Shown here in pieces: positions 1 through 12,397 of a DNA stretch of 64,000 bases. A model generated the notes under the pieces. It saw only the letters and a program-made list of their open reading frames with translations, had not been told where the DNA came from and ran no database searches. The first letter of the stretch is position 1, and the number at the start of each line of letters is the position of its first letter. A program made the position numbers and the translations under genes. Source of the DNA: Rhyacophila brunnea (lineage: Eukaryota; Arthropoda; Insecta; Trichoptera; Rhyacophilidae); the NCBI GenBank assembly GCA_022495005.1, contig JAGYXB010000508.1, positions 1,116,001-1,180,000 of the forward strand, read 5' to 3'.

Positions 1-9
1 GCGTACATA

Positions 10-350
10 CGTGAAACGGCAAATAATTTTCAATACTATGTGGGACGTAATTTCGGCCGCGTTGCCATTCGGAGAGAGAAAGTCGACCCGTGAGCATGTC
101 AATTTGACGTCGGAGGAATATATTCTTAAATCGTGTAAAGATGACTAAAAAACGTTCCGCATGTACTTGAAAAAGAAAACATGTCAATGAATATACTAGT
201 ATTATTAGTAATATAACAATAAATGTAACATTAAATGGACGCATGTTGGATTTTTATGACAAGTTATATTTCGTTCGGTTCGCGTCATTTGGAGAATCCG
301 CGCATCGCTAGTCACGATATTTTTAGACCATGCCTCAGCTGAGGTATAGC
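10..350 (+). repeat. Dispersed ~350-bp repeat, copy 1
   Basis: This segment aligns along its length with 11820-12180 (same strand) and 56654-57012 (opposite strand). Shared blocks include GATGACTAAAAAACGTT, a stretch of ATT/TAAT triplets, ACATTAAATGGACGCATGTTG, and an ending resembling CAGCTGAAGTATAGCC. The alignment starts near GTGAAACGG and stops near TATAGC. I see no convincing terminal inverted repeat, coding frame or poly(A) tail, so the element class is unknown; a MITE or SINE-like repeat is possible. Divergence between copies is substantial, including base changes and small indels, so this is an old family. Confidence 0.8.
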
Positions 351-3342
351 TTCAATAATAAGCTTAAAAAATAAAATTCATAATTAATACAAAAAAAATA
401 TTTGATTTTACACCGAGCGAATTAATGGTAATTAAACTAAATAAATCATACAATATTATATTATTTTAATGGTAATTTTGTTATGGCACTTTAATAGGCA
501 ACCAATTTTAGACAACTTACTGTGATTTATTGCGATATACCATTTTAAACTTTTTTGTGACGCAATTAGTTGAAAATAAAATTATTATTTTCGAATTAAA
601 GTACAAATTTAATTAAGAACAGATTAAACCTTTTTCGGAATAGAGCCACACACTCTTGCAAAAACAACTACACACGTACAAACATACGTACAGTATTATA
701 GTATCAGACTTAACAAGAGTTTATAATTACTAGAGGCACGTAACTGCGGCAGACATTTCTACGGAGCCACCGTTTACGTTGTATGAGCCTTTTTTACGTT
801 CTTTTTTTCAAAATAATTTGTTTGTACGTTGGTAGTCTAGCGTAAAAATGAAAAGTAGCGTCACGATTTTTTGTTGTAGAATCAAGCTGACGCGTTTTTT
901 TGTGACATCACGACACATCATTATATCATTCATGCTATAACCACGTTGAAACATATAACCAAAATAACACCCAATTTTTTGGCATGCTACAATATTTTAA
1001 ATTTATATTATTATAATTAATATTAACATTTAATTAGAATTTCTGCAATTTGTGTTTATATAGATTAAAATTATTGATGCTTAATATAATTATATAAATA
1101 AAATTACATAGTGACGCGCAACACTTAGGCAATTATTGTAGAAAGGTATGCGAGGATGAACTCTACAAATATTATGTAAATACATGTTTATATTCTGATA
1201 TGATACCTACCACGTATTGTATGACAATAAATATGTGTATCGCATTTACTTTCAGTTGATGATAGGTGCAAATTCTTTACCTACATGTCTTATAGATCAT
1301 AATATGATATTATCATACCATATTTTTTGTATTTAATAATGTGTAAATATTGTCTCATTAGGTACCTAATTTTATATGGTTTTTAATATGTAGTTTATTT
1401 AATTTAATTGTTTATCAGCAATGACATTTTAAAAAGCATGTTAAAAGTCTTAAAATGGAGTAGGTATATATGTATGATCATGGAAAATATTCTAATTGCT
1501 TCAGATTTTTCACGTAGGTTCATAATTAATAATATTTTTTTAACGATCGGTTACGTATTACTTGAATATATAAACGAGAATTATTAATTATATTATGTAT
1601 GCATTTACTATTTGTGAGTGTGCATAGTACCTGCAGATACAAAATAGAAAAATCCAGGAATTACTCAAACGGAATTATAGAAAATTAAAATCAATTAGAT
1701 TTTAAATAATTTTTGCTTGTCTTAAGTTTAATTAACTTCAATTGGGATCTATATGTGAATAGTCAAATGTTTTAATTTTAAAAAAAACTCTACAATTCAT
1801 TGAGGATCTTGTCCACCGCACTAGGAAAATTCTTAATAGTTATTTTACGAGAAATGATTTGTAATGATTCACCCAACCAATTATTATGTACTTTGCTCAT
1901 ATTATTTGAATTCACTTATCCATTACAAAACACAAGCTTGTTAAAATGTACGTGAAAAAATTATATAGATTTATCAGTAGGTACATAATAAAAATAATAG
2001 GTACTTTTGTTATCCGTGATGTATTTCTACGAGAATTTATCACGTGAAATGGAAGTTTTTATCCTTCAACGATCTTTTGTCAATATGTATAAAGAAAACT
2101 GTTCCAAGTGCCTGTTTGCTGGAGAACCCAAAATAACTGAATGGATTTCAGTGAGGTATTTTACCTTTAGCCTTTGAATCACGATAGTTGTAAGCTTCGA
2201 CAAATAACTGTACCGTTACATGTCGCATGAATGTTTACATACACAATAATAATATGTATTTAATTAAATTATGGTTGTCCAAATATATCTAGAGAGGTAT
2301 AAATGTTTACGGTTAAAATATAGTAAAACATGTCACCTAGGTATATGTAATTTTCTATCTCTGTTTTTTTAAATATGTGGGTATTTATTTATTAAAACAG
2401 TTTTATAGAAGAAGTTTTATAAACATGTAAAAATAAATCTGTGCATATTCTTAATCTATCCAACACGGTACATTGTAAAGAGAGTACTGTTTTCTAATAA
2501 AAACCTCAACAAAGAATAATCTGAAAAATGACACATTACAATTACTATTTGTATTTAATTAACATGGGTGTCTTATGTGTATTGTAATTCGACGTACAAT
2601 CTAGCCACGCAATGGTTACCACATTAAGTACCGACGAGCATTGTCAAATTTTTATAGGTCGTTTTCAGCGCCACCTATTTTGGAAATAAAGCTTCGTAAA
2701 ATTTAAATGATAAATCTATTTATATAAATGTCGTAAAAATGATAAAATTGCGGTTATGTAGACAAACTGAATTTCTCAATTACAATTATTGTTATTATTA
2801 AGAGATCAAATCAGCAAAATTAAAAAAAATATAATATTATATTAGGCTATATGTATATGACTCATCACCCACTTCTTTTTTAATGCTTTATAAAGTCATT
2901 AGTGCCCACTTTGGGAGACCATGTTTCAGACCAATCATTACCAACTTCTTTGAATGGTGGAACAATTAACGCAATTTATGAAGTCTAGAGGAACCCCAAT
3001 TGGTCTGACATTTATTATAAGGTTCAGAAGTCTTAAGCAATATACTATTGATACCTCCACGTTTCTACGTGTATGGAGGACCCCTTAAAGGCAAAGTACG
3101 AGCAAAGCTACGGATGTTACATTCATGTTTCTTATAGTCCGCCAAGCCAAATTTCCGTCCATCGCCGCTCGATCAAGTAGAATGCTCTGTACTTTTATCT
3201 ATTAACTGAAAAAATGTACAAATTGCTAGATAGGGAGATCAAAGTTGGTCATGCGAGATTGATATGATTGAGACTCAAAGGAAATAATTTTAGTTTTTAA
3301 ATCGTATTTGTATTAAGATACCTAATGTTGTTTCTTTTGGGC
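351..3342. other. AT-rich DNA, no gene seen
   Basis: I see no supportable coding region, RNA gene or bounded repeat in this stretch. It is AT-rich with scattered GTACCTA/TAGGTACC words of the kind that are frequent throughout the window. A slightly less AT-rich patch at about 2880-3180 has no recognisable content. Confidence 0.5.
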
Positions 3343-4195
3343 TCAATTCCTCCGAAATCGCTGTAATTTTCGACTACCTGGGAAAAAGGTGACTTGGACG
3401 ACCCTTATGGTAAAACCCAGGTAAAGGCCAAGCATTCTGCCGCAGGCGAGAGCGACAGAGAGGGATGAGCGTTCAGGGCTAGATCGAGAGGGACAGCGAT
3501 AAAGCCAAAAAGGGGGACATAACCAGTCTGGTAGGCAGTACGCCGCAGCCTTTCGATCCGTGATGGATACGGTGTCCCCGCGCACCGCTCCTAGTGATAA
3601 TTTTCGCTGAATTGTAAAATAATTTCAGAGTTCGCGTGCTACGTACGTTGAGGAAGAATTCGCTAGTGTTACGAACCAAGTGATTCATAGATCCTAAAAT
3701 TTTAATTGCCGCAGCCCACGGCGCCCACCATTAACAATTTAGGGCTGTTGTAAAATTATTCATGTATTCATTCAGTTCACATATTCATGTGTGTATAGCG
3801 AGTAACCTTTTTTGTGAACCTAGACTGTTAAAAATAAAACTTTCTGCTAAGATTTGTGATACGAACAACGTGTGTTTCATTTTGAATATCCACCATTGTC
3901 AATCCTACATCTTAACCCAACTGTCAACACCTAACCTTACACTGAACGTGCTCTACTAACCCAAAAGCCAGCTTCGATTGACCGCCTTGAACAATTTACA
4001 TCACTGAGCTAGTCGAAGGGTGGAAGCTGGTCGCGCGACTCACACGTATCGACCAAAGGCGCGCTGTCAAGGGCGTCATTAACGTCAGGTCGACCGGAGA
4101 GTTGAGCGCGGAGGTCGGATCGGGATGTGCGGCCCCGACTCCCCTCCCTACCTGGACTTCCGGGGTGTCACTATTATATAATAATATGTACATCG
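3343..4195. other. GC/CpG-rich island, possible exon, promoter or TE relic
   Basis: Two GC-rich blocks (about 3343-3690 and 3990-4170) stand out from the AT-rich surroundings and are rich in CpG. The first contains purine-rich GAGAGCGACAGAGAGG-like text. The minus strand is open for about 80 codons at 3343-3585 and about 65 codons at 3996-4193, but neither translation resembles a family I know, and short open frames are expected in GC-rich DNA. A promoter with first exon, or a decayed mobile element, would both fit. No splice or start signal decides between them. Confidence 0.35.
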
Positions 4196-7100
4196 TTTAT
4201 TTGAAAACAACTCAGATAAATACACACTTAGGTACCTACTAGAAACGTCTTTGAAAAAAAAATATTTCTTTTAAAATAATATAGTATGGTACATTCTCAA
4301 ATCTTGTGAATTATTCGTTGAATAACATAATAGTTTAACACATTTTACACATTTTTTTTGTTATTTTATGTATTATATCGTGATAAGTGATTTAATTAGT
4401 AGGTATTCATTTTTTAATTTACTACCACCTTAAAATATGCCACCATCAAGCAACGCATGACCTCCTTATCTACACGGTACATAACTGACATTAGTGTCAG
4501 TTACCTAAACTTTGGATACACAAATTATATTAACCTAATATTTCAATAGAATGCTCTCTTTTTGCTCTATACTATAAAACAAGTTTCATATTGTACCTAC
4601 AGTTTAGGTAGTAATCTTACGAGAAATACTCTCAGATTCCTAACGCGGGCCGCAAAATCCCAGGCTTCTGCGAAACCCTGGTTGGGAATAGATAACGTTA
4701 TAGTGTTTCAAAATAAAAAATATATTAATACTGTGATTCATTACAACAAATCTTAAGCATAGTAGAGACAATGTATCAAGCGATATTTTATTGAATAGAT
4801 TTGTTAAATTTTAATTGTAAGTTAGTTTTACAATATTGTATTTATTTAAAAAAAAATGTAAAATTCCGAATTCATATTTTTTTTAAATTTAAATTTTATT
4901 TCATGTTTCCTAATTTCATCACTAGATTACACTAGTGATATAACATTTCACCTTAAGTATATAAAATTTAAATATATCGAAGAGCTAGTTTTATATTGGA
5001 TTGACGATATTCTGACTAAATTATATTAAAACAATGGACCAGAAAAAACTCAGTAAATAAAAAACCGCTTAAAGCTAAGCCGAAAAACTTTAAAACTTTT
5101 TATAAAGTTGTAAAATTCAGCCTTTTAGCTATCATTTCACGATCCTATTTTTGGATGAAAGTACTCATAGAAAATTACTTATACATCAACTGGAGTATAT
5201 TTTTAAGATTACGGTCGTGTAATTGAAAATTATAATAAGTGTAATTAATCATTGTATTTTATTTTATACGCTGATTATTGTGAAATACAAGTAAAATATA
5301 TTTTTTTATTTAATAGAAGGCGTTATTGCAAAATAGTACTGAGGCGTGTCTTCAAAATGAATAAGTCTACAAAGAATATTCATTTCTATATCCCCTAGAA
5401 TGAAATACTTACCTTATTTTCTTGGAATACCATTTCTATGAAGTGATATTATAGAAACAGACTATTATTGTTATAGCATAGGTATCATTACAACACATTT
5501 TTCAGCTTATATGAGATTTCAGCTCTGTATAAAAGCTCCATAGCATCACTGCGAGATTTTTATTATATTATATTTGGTATTGCTGCTTATCCAGATTTCC
5601 GGTGTTACATGTTTTTATTATTTGCTCATTACAAAGCTTTTACCCCCTTTTTATATTATATGGAAAATAAATAATATAAGCAAATTTATGTTTCATAATA
5701 AATGAAGTATCATTATACGCATTTGTAATTTATAGAAAAAAGAACCGTAGTAATCATTATTATAGTTATTGCTTTTGTTTATATAATATTGACATAATCA
5801 TTAACTACTAATATGATAGATACTATGGTAAAACACAAGATTAAATTATTTTCGATGTTAATAATAATGACAATAAAGTAGATTAAAACCCATAAACATA
5901 AGGTTTAAGTATTTTAGTTACTTTGCTATGTAGGTATTGATTAGATCAGATAATCACGTGTTGTTTTTTTTACATTTATTTGATTGAGCATTTTTCATGT
6001 CCAATATTTATTTTTGTAATAGTGTCTTTTATTTCTTTCTCGTTCTATGGAGAAAATGCAATATGCGAATGATTTGAGTAAGAACTGAAAATGGAACCAG
6101 ATCGAGGAACGGAAACCATGATCCTTAAACATGATACCCCGGAACCAGAACCTTAAATTTTACGGAGTTCACAAGGTTCCGTTGTTCTATCATTTTCGAT
6201 CATAAATCACTTACACAATATACTTATTCCAAAAATATTATATACTTATATATATATATATATATTATATACACTTCAATGCGATGGTTTACATTTTTTT
6301 TACTAGTGTGGTATTTGGAGAAAAATAGTAGACACCTATATTTTGAATTTTGAAATTAAATTTAAATACCCATAATGTAACTATACTTAGGTAAGTATAT
6401 AGGTAAGCATATTTTTTTAAATAAATATTAACAGAACTCAGGAACATTACATCATTATTTTTTTTTCAAAGAAAGTAAACCCCGAATCTAACCTTAAACA
6501 AAATGGAGGTTCTGACAACTCTGGTGACAACACCACATTGTGGTCCACCGTTCCGGTAAAAGTCACAATCGAATCAACATATATTTAAGATAACAGTCTT
6601 TGAAAGTTTAAATGTGTATGAAAAATCAAGAATATATCATATAATGTTATATGATTGATCATTTTCACTAGATACCTAATATATTTCAGTTAGTTACCTC
6701 GGTCAGTTTAAATTTTTAAATATCGTTAGTATATTGAACTCAAAACAGCAATTTCTGCTGCTAATGATATTTAGCTGAGGATAATATACCAAATAATTAG
6801 CTCTATTAAGTGTATCTTGAGCGGACTGGTAATTAGATGTTCTGATGATGAGAGTACATAAAAATATAGTAAGTTATCGAAATTTCGACATAAAATGTCC
6901 ACCGCTTTAAATAAAAATTTACCACGTAAACGTTCACGTGGTTTAATCAATACGTACTTGTGTTCACTTTGCCCTGTTATTGACTATATATTATATTGAT
7001 TTTTATTATTTACGTATATATGAAGATAACAATTTTGAAGGCTTCCGGTAAATATTTTAAATTAACAGCTAGGCAAACAAATTTAATGATACGCCAAGCG

Positions 7101-8303
7101 TTCAAAAATAATATCGAATGCCCTTAATGGTGTAATGAAAATATTGATAAGGATCTCTCTTGTTCAGTACTTTTTATTGAAATACTCAAGTTGAAAGTGT
7201 TGCAGAGCACAGTAGATACATTTTAACGATCATTTTTAAATTGTGTCATGAAATTTTCACTCATTAAATGTTTTTTTAGCAAAAATAAATGTTGGAATTT
7301 TTCGTGAATTGCCTAAATTCCGTTAAACAATTTTTATATTGCGTCACCCCGTTGTATTAAAAGAAATTTCATTTTAAATCATCAACATAAAAAATTCATC
7401 AGGTGCGTTCAACTGGGAGTAATTTATTATATGGTATTTATTTTTATTATATTAAAATTAATATATAGTAGGTATATATATTACATTATTCAGTTATTAA
7501 AAATAAATATAGTATAGACTTGACAATGCAGCGTGGATATTGTCGGCTGCTTTTGTAGATTTGACGGTTGGATTCTTTAAAAACGAAATAATCATTTAAT
7601 AATTCGATTAACTCATTGTATCTATGCTCTACAACTAAAATAATACGTGATATTGGTTTGAATACCCACCATATAGAATTATATGTGGATGCTCTTTTGC
7701 TATTTAACTACAGGCGCTAAAAAATAATAATCATAACATAAATTTCCTTGAACAACTTTATCTTTTGATTGATTAAAGATAATATTATGTTGTAAATAAA
7801 CAAAAAAAAATTATTATGTATTAACGCAGGTAATACTATAAAAAATATTATTGCATTAACGAACGCCTACGTGGTAACTATATACCTATTCGTATTATAT
7901 TATATACGTTAGAGTAAAATCCGCCGCAGTAGACACTTTAGCCGATTAACAAAATATGGCAATGCTTACTGAAAAGACACGGATTTGTGATAAATGATAG
8001 TAATTAATAATGAGATAAGTAAGTAATTGAAAAAAGTAATTTTCAACTTAGAACATGTGAGAAAAAGTGTGAATACCAATTGCATAAAACGTTATTATTT
8101 TAATGTAGCAAAAGGTACGGAGCACAACTTGGCATCTCAATAGTATCTTGACCATTTGTAGCAATTATACAACTCAATATTAAATGAGTGACACACTTTA
8201 ATAATATGTATGTTTTATTGTCAAAACAAAATAATAAAGCGATCATATTTTCAACATTTCCTCAATCATAACTAGATCTAGATCAGTAGGGTTCGTTTTG
8301 TTT
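4196..8303. other. AT-rich DNA, no gene seen
   Basis: No supportable gene. It holds a short (TA)n run at about 6246-6268 and a block at about 6070-6180 with repeated GGAAC words of unclear origin. Short open frames here (for example 4562-4756) have random composition. Confidence 0.5.
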
Positions 8304-8623
8304 TGTTAATTGCGACAATATATCTTGTAATATATGTACTGTATTCGTATAAATTGGAATGATAATGCATGAAACCTCACTTAACTCACCGAGTCCGTCA
8401 CGAGACGTGCTATTTTTATCACGAGTTCTTCACTCGACGTAGTTAACCATCATTCCTTTCGAATCAAGTCTCTCAGTTCATTAATATAATCAATCTCTTG
8501 ATCATATAGATCTCACCAGTGCACCTGTATCCGCGATTATAATCTCACGTTATTATGTTTATTATTGTATTCAGTGTATTTTTGTAATGATCAATAAATT
8601 CTTTTCCAAAAATCTACGCAACA
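8304..8623 (+). repeat. Possible degenerate solo LTR
   Basis: The segment starts TGTT and ends AACA, contains TATAAAT near 8350 and a poly(A) signal AATAAA near 8593, and its 3' end (AATAAATTCTTTTCC then a CA end) is LTR-like. However, no target-site duplication is visible at these ends and there is no second copy in the window. It could equally be a chance arrangement in AT-rich DNA. Confidence 0.25.
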
Positions 8624-8817
8624 ATGACCTTCTATCTCCCCCCACTTCACCTACTACCAAACATCTGTAAAACATCAATAAAAAATAATGACCTTCAATA
8701 AAATTGTGCCTTATGCGTAAAATGCCCAATCAATGTGCATTATCACTACTAACGTCTGTCTGTGAAACATATATCCGTAATACGAAAAAAATAAAAATAT
8801 CAAGCACAACGTGATAT

Positions 8818-9130
8818 AAATAGGTGCATGTCAGGTATAACGCGGAAAGACCAAATGGATAATGAGGCAGATAAAAGCACGCGATGTGATAGAAGTAGTG
8901 AGGTGGATATGGCCTCGGCGAGAGGAAACCGCTGGACAAATTCCGCCATACAGCGGTACTTAAGAGGTACTAGACAACCACAAGCATGCTTTATAACCCG
9001 CTGCATAGACGAACTCGCAAAGTTTGGTAAATGTATATGGCAGCAAAGAACTTGGGGCATAGAAGAGCGAAATAAGCTAAAGTAGGCCTTTATCCAGTAG
9101 TGGATTGACTCCGGTTAATATAAACATATA
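8818..9130 (+). pseudogene. RTE-like LINE 3'-end relic
   Basis: This is the decayed 3' end of a non-LTR retrotransposon. Translated pieces read ITRKDQMDNEADK, then in a neighbouring frame a WIWPRREE segment, then back to RGNRWTNSA, and finally EERNKLK followed by AFIQ and WIDSG separated by stop codons. This order of fragments matches the C-terminal tail I know from RTE-type insect LINEs, which have ITRRDR-NEEIR, then KW-WAGH, then RRW-D, then a short YVQQW end. Frameshifts and stops show that it is dead. The 3' text with GGCCTTTATCCAG and TGGATTG is typical of insect LINE ends. The family assignment is from memory of the motif order. Confidence 0.6.
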
Positions 9131-9954
9131 CCAATTAAGTAAATAATATTATGCTTACATAAATTAGATTAGTGTAGATAGTCATCGGTAAGGTACCAAA
9201 ATCATTAAAATGTATTTTTTTACAAGAATGGTTATTAACGATCATTAAGAACACTGATTAAGAATGACGAGCCGTTTTTCTAACGTATTAATTGGAATGA
9301 TTCGATTTTTTCATGGGCTCACGTGAGCACCTGAAAAACGTGATATTTTTTTCTCAAAATCTCTTCATTAGCGAGAAACTTTCGTGAGTTACGACACGAT
9401 AAGGCAAACGAAAAAAAGGCAAACAGTATTATATTGTTTCACGTAAGGTTTACATAACATACTATATAAATTACCATTTATGTCTTATCTAAATAAATTA
9501 TTTTTTAATAAAAATATACATATTCATTTAAAATATTGTGACATCATTTATTTTTATTTAAAAATATGGAAAAATATTATTTCTTTTATATAGTTTTGTT
9601 TATTTATTTATTCTACTGCCGGAATCATTCCGTGAATTGGGATTTTTGCTACTACACGCCGCGTGATTTCTTTCTAATCCAGCGGAATCTCTCACACGGG
9701 TTGTAATAACGTTCAAAAAGTTTGGGATAGTGGAAAATAAATTGGATCACAAGGTTGGTAGTATGTTTCAGCCCCGTGTACTCGACTAGAAGCGATGACT
9801 TTCCCTGAGGGCAGTGGAGGAAAACTTCAAACAGTCAAATATTTTTCACCCTATTTTTCATTATTTTTGCAAGCGTCGTTATAGATTTTTCTTAGCTCTT
9901 AACTAGAGTTTTTTTACATGATGCTTACAGAAAGAGCGTGTGGATCCAACTATT
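9131..9954. other. AT-rich DNA, no gene seen
   Basis: No gene or bounded repeat recognised. A moderately GC patch at about 9615-9830 has no interpretable frame. Confidence 0.5.
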
Positions 9955-10413
9955 TATTGCAACGTTTTTATTAGCTTGTATTATTATTTGTCCGGTGGTT
10001 GTTTATCCAGTACAAATCTTGAAATCGATCTAACTTCCCGACTAGCTAGACATTTTAAACTTTTAGAATATATCAGAACACGACGACAATGCATTCTTTT
10101 AATATTTTTGGCTATCTTTAAGCAGACTTGAAATCATTTTCAGTTAATTCTGTTTTGTATGAAAACATATTTCGGAAGAAATCTGTAATCCAATTATTGG
10201 TTGCTAAGTGGGTGGTCCTAGCAACTAAATTATTAATATATACGTGCGTTTCTATGGAAATCAAAATGATCTTTCAGTATTCTATATTTGTTTGTTTGTT
10301 TGTTTTTTATTTACTTCATATCAAGTACAAGTTTGAACATATCGAGCATAATAATTCAACAGAAAATTTTAAAACGTTGAATATAAAAAGTCCTTTTTAT
10401 CTTGTAATTATTA
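9955..10413 (+). repeat. Dispersed ~460-bp repeat, copy A
   Basis: This aligns with 25170-25642 (opposite strand) and 38967-39530 (same strand, interrupted by a MITE). Shared landmarks in order are CAACGTTT near the left end, TTTGTCCGG, CTAGCTAGACATTT, ATATATCAGAACAC, TTTCAGTTAATTCT, TTGGTTGCTA then CCTAGCAACTAA, ATATATACGTGCGTT and a right end with AACGTTG then TAAAAAGT. The CAACGTTT words at the two ends are inverted relative to each other (about 8-11 bp), hinting at a DNA-transposon derivative. This copy has the uninterrupted TTAA where copy C carries the MITE. No real coding capacity is seen; open frames across it are not shared between copies. Confidence 0.85.
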
Positions 10414-11171
10414 TACTTTAAATCAATATTGATTTTTTTGATCAATAAGAAAATCAGATACCTACATCATCTTCCATAGTATACTGATGCGATATAATAA
10501 TTCAGTAGTTAATTGAGAATTATTAATAATTAATTTAACAATAAACTATGTTTTAAATGCGTTAAAAATTGTATATAAATTAATAATATACCGACCTCGT
10601 CAAGAGTTAAAATTTATTTGAAAAGAAATGGTTGTTTCCTATTTGCTTAGTTAGCCTAAAGATTCATAGATGCGCCAGCAGGAATAAAAAATATATAGTC
10701 AGTCTTAATTCAATGAACTGAAGATAATTTAATGTAATATACTGCTTTTCCCTTATCGTAAACATCACACACGGAATCGGAATCGGATACGATTTCACTT
10801 CCATCTCTCTGTCTAAAAAAATAGTCAAGTTGTGTGTCTAGATTTATTTCTAGATTCGAGGAACTGTATGGTTTCTCAACTAAATCTTATTTTTTTTACC
10901 TAGTATATTCTTTTTAAGGCACGGTGTGAATCGAAACACCTTGTGAATTTTCCAGACGAAACTCTTTTGCTGATTTAAATTCTGAATTGTAAATATATAC
11001 TATTAATTGTATTACTTTTATTTCATTTATATTCGCCTGATAGATTTTTAGGATAAATGCGTTAAATTATAAAATTAATTAGAAATTAAAACAGAAAAAT
11101 TCAAATTCTGGTTGGCTGTAATGCTGTGTTACAATAGGTATATCAATGTTATTAAAAATACAAACATAGTT
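10414..11171. other. AT-rich DNA, no gene seen
   Basis: No gene, RNA gene or repeat boundary recognised. Confidence 0.5.
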
Positions 11172-11650
11172 CTAAAATAAAAGAAAACTACCTAAATGCT
11201 CACACTGAAGGAAAATAAACGCAAATATATTGGTTAATAAATGAGCGAGAAACACGACAAATGACGGTTGGCGACGACTTGTCTCGAGGGGGTCGGTCAT
11301 GTTTAGGCGTTTTGCGCCCCGTTGACCTACGGATGCCTTCCATCGACTCCCCCATGAAAAGGTAAACTTACTTGTACTGCTCATAAAAGAAATGAGATGG
11401 TACCACGATAAGATAAAGTCTCACCGCTGGACAAGTTGAAAGAGAAACCATTTCTTTTTCCGCTATTTGGTTTCGATGACACTACGTGACGCGAAAGTAA
11501 AGCGACTACATCAGAATAAGCTACTGCCTCCATTACTGGCCTGCCGTCGACCTTCGTTAAGTAAGCAATAACAACAGAACAGAGATTCGGGCTAAATGCT
11601 TCTTGGATTTCACGCTTCGTGCGGCTTCGACGATACAATCGACGTGCGAT
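11172..11650 (-). other. Moderately GC-rich patch of unknown origin
   Basis: The composition rises above the AT-rich flanks and the minus strand is open in two adjoining frames (about 70 and 85 codons, meeting near 11381). The translations do not resemble a family I recognise. A decayed retroelement tail or a host exon are possible; neither can be supported. Confidence 0.25.
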
Positions 11651-11819
11651 TGTGTTAATGATTAGAGATACGCCTTACATATTAACCCATCTCACTTGAA
11701 TCGGTTTCCCAATAATTGAAGGTGTGTTTTTATAACAATTTCAAATAAACCTTAATTGTTTACATAACTGATATATTTTTTTTCTTTTTCTGACACTCAT
11801 AGCTATTAAGATGGTACTT

Positions 11820-12180
11820 CAGTAAAACGGAAAATAATTTTCAACTATAGGTGCGACGAAATTTCGGACTGGCTGGTAATTGGAGAGCAAAAGTCGAGCT
11901 GTGAATACGTCAATTTGTTTTGTGATGGTGACGGGGGAATTAATTCTTAAATCGTTTAAAGATGACTAAAAAACGTTACCCATTTACTTGAAAAAGAAAA
12001 CATTTCAATGAATATATTATTATTATTATTAGTAATAGAACAATAATCATAACATTAAATGGACGCATGTTGACATTTTAGGACAAATTATGTTTTGTTC
12101 TGCACGCGTCATTTGCACAATCTTCGCGCCACGTAGTCACGATCATTCTAGACCGTGGCCCAGCTAAAGTATAGCCTTAA
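11820..12180 (+). repeat. Dispersed ~350-bp repeat, copy 2
   Basis: Same family as 10-350 and 56654-57012, alignable from CAGTAAAACGG to GTATAGCCTTAA. The central block with ATTAAATGGACGCATGTTG is conserved. Differences from the other copies are spread along its length, which fits an old dispersed family rather than a recent segmental duplication. Confidence 0.8.
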
Positions 12181-12287
12181 AAGAAGCCGCAAGAAATTAT
12201 AGCTGGACCATTTGTTGGAAAACGACAAAAATACACTAAAATATTATAAATATATTTTATAAGTACCTACTGTAAAGTAAGTAATAT

Positions 12288-12329
12288 TCTATATATATAT
12301 ATATCTATATATATCTATATATCTATATC

Positions 12330-12371
<42 letters not shown>

Positions 12372-12397
12372 ATATATATATATATATATATATATCA
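12288..12397. repeat. (TA)n / (TATC)n microsatellite
   Basis: About 110 bp of TA dinucleotides interspersed with TATC units. The sequence is near self-complementary and could extrude hairpins. It lies about 110 bp after copy 2 of the ~350-bp repeat. Confidence 0.95.

Noticed and set aside
8389..8412. GAGTCCGTCACGAGAC resembling the GAGTCCGTGAGGAC segment of hammerhead ribozymes
   Set aside because: The conserved CUGAUGA and GAAAC core elements are not in the required positions, and the helices do not form.
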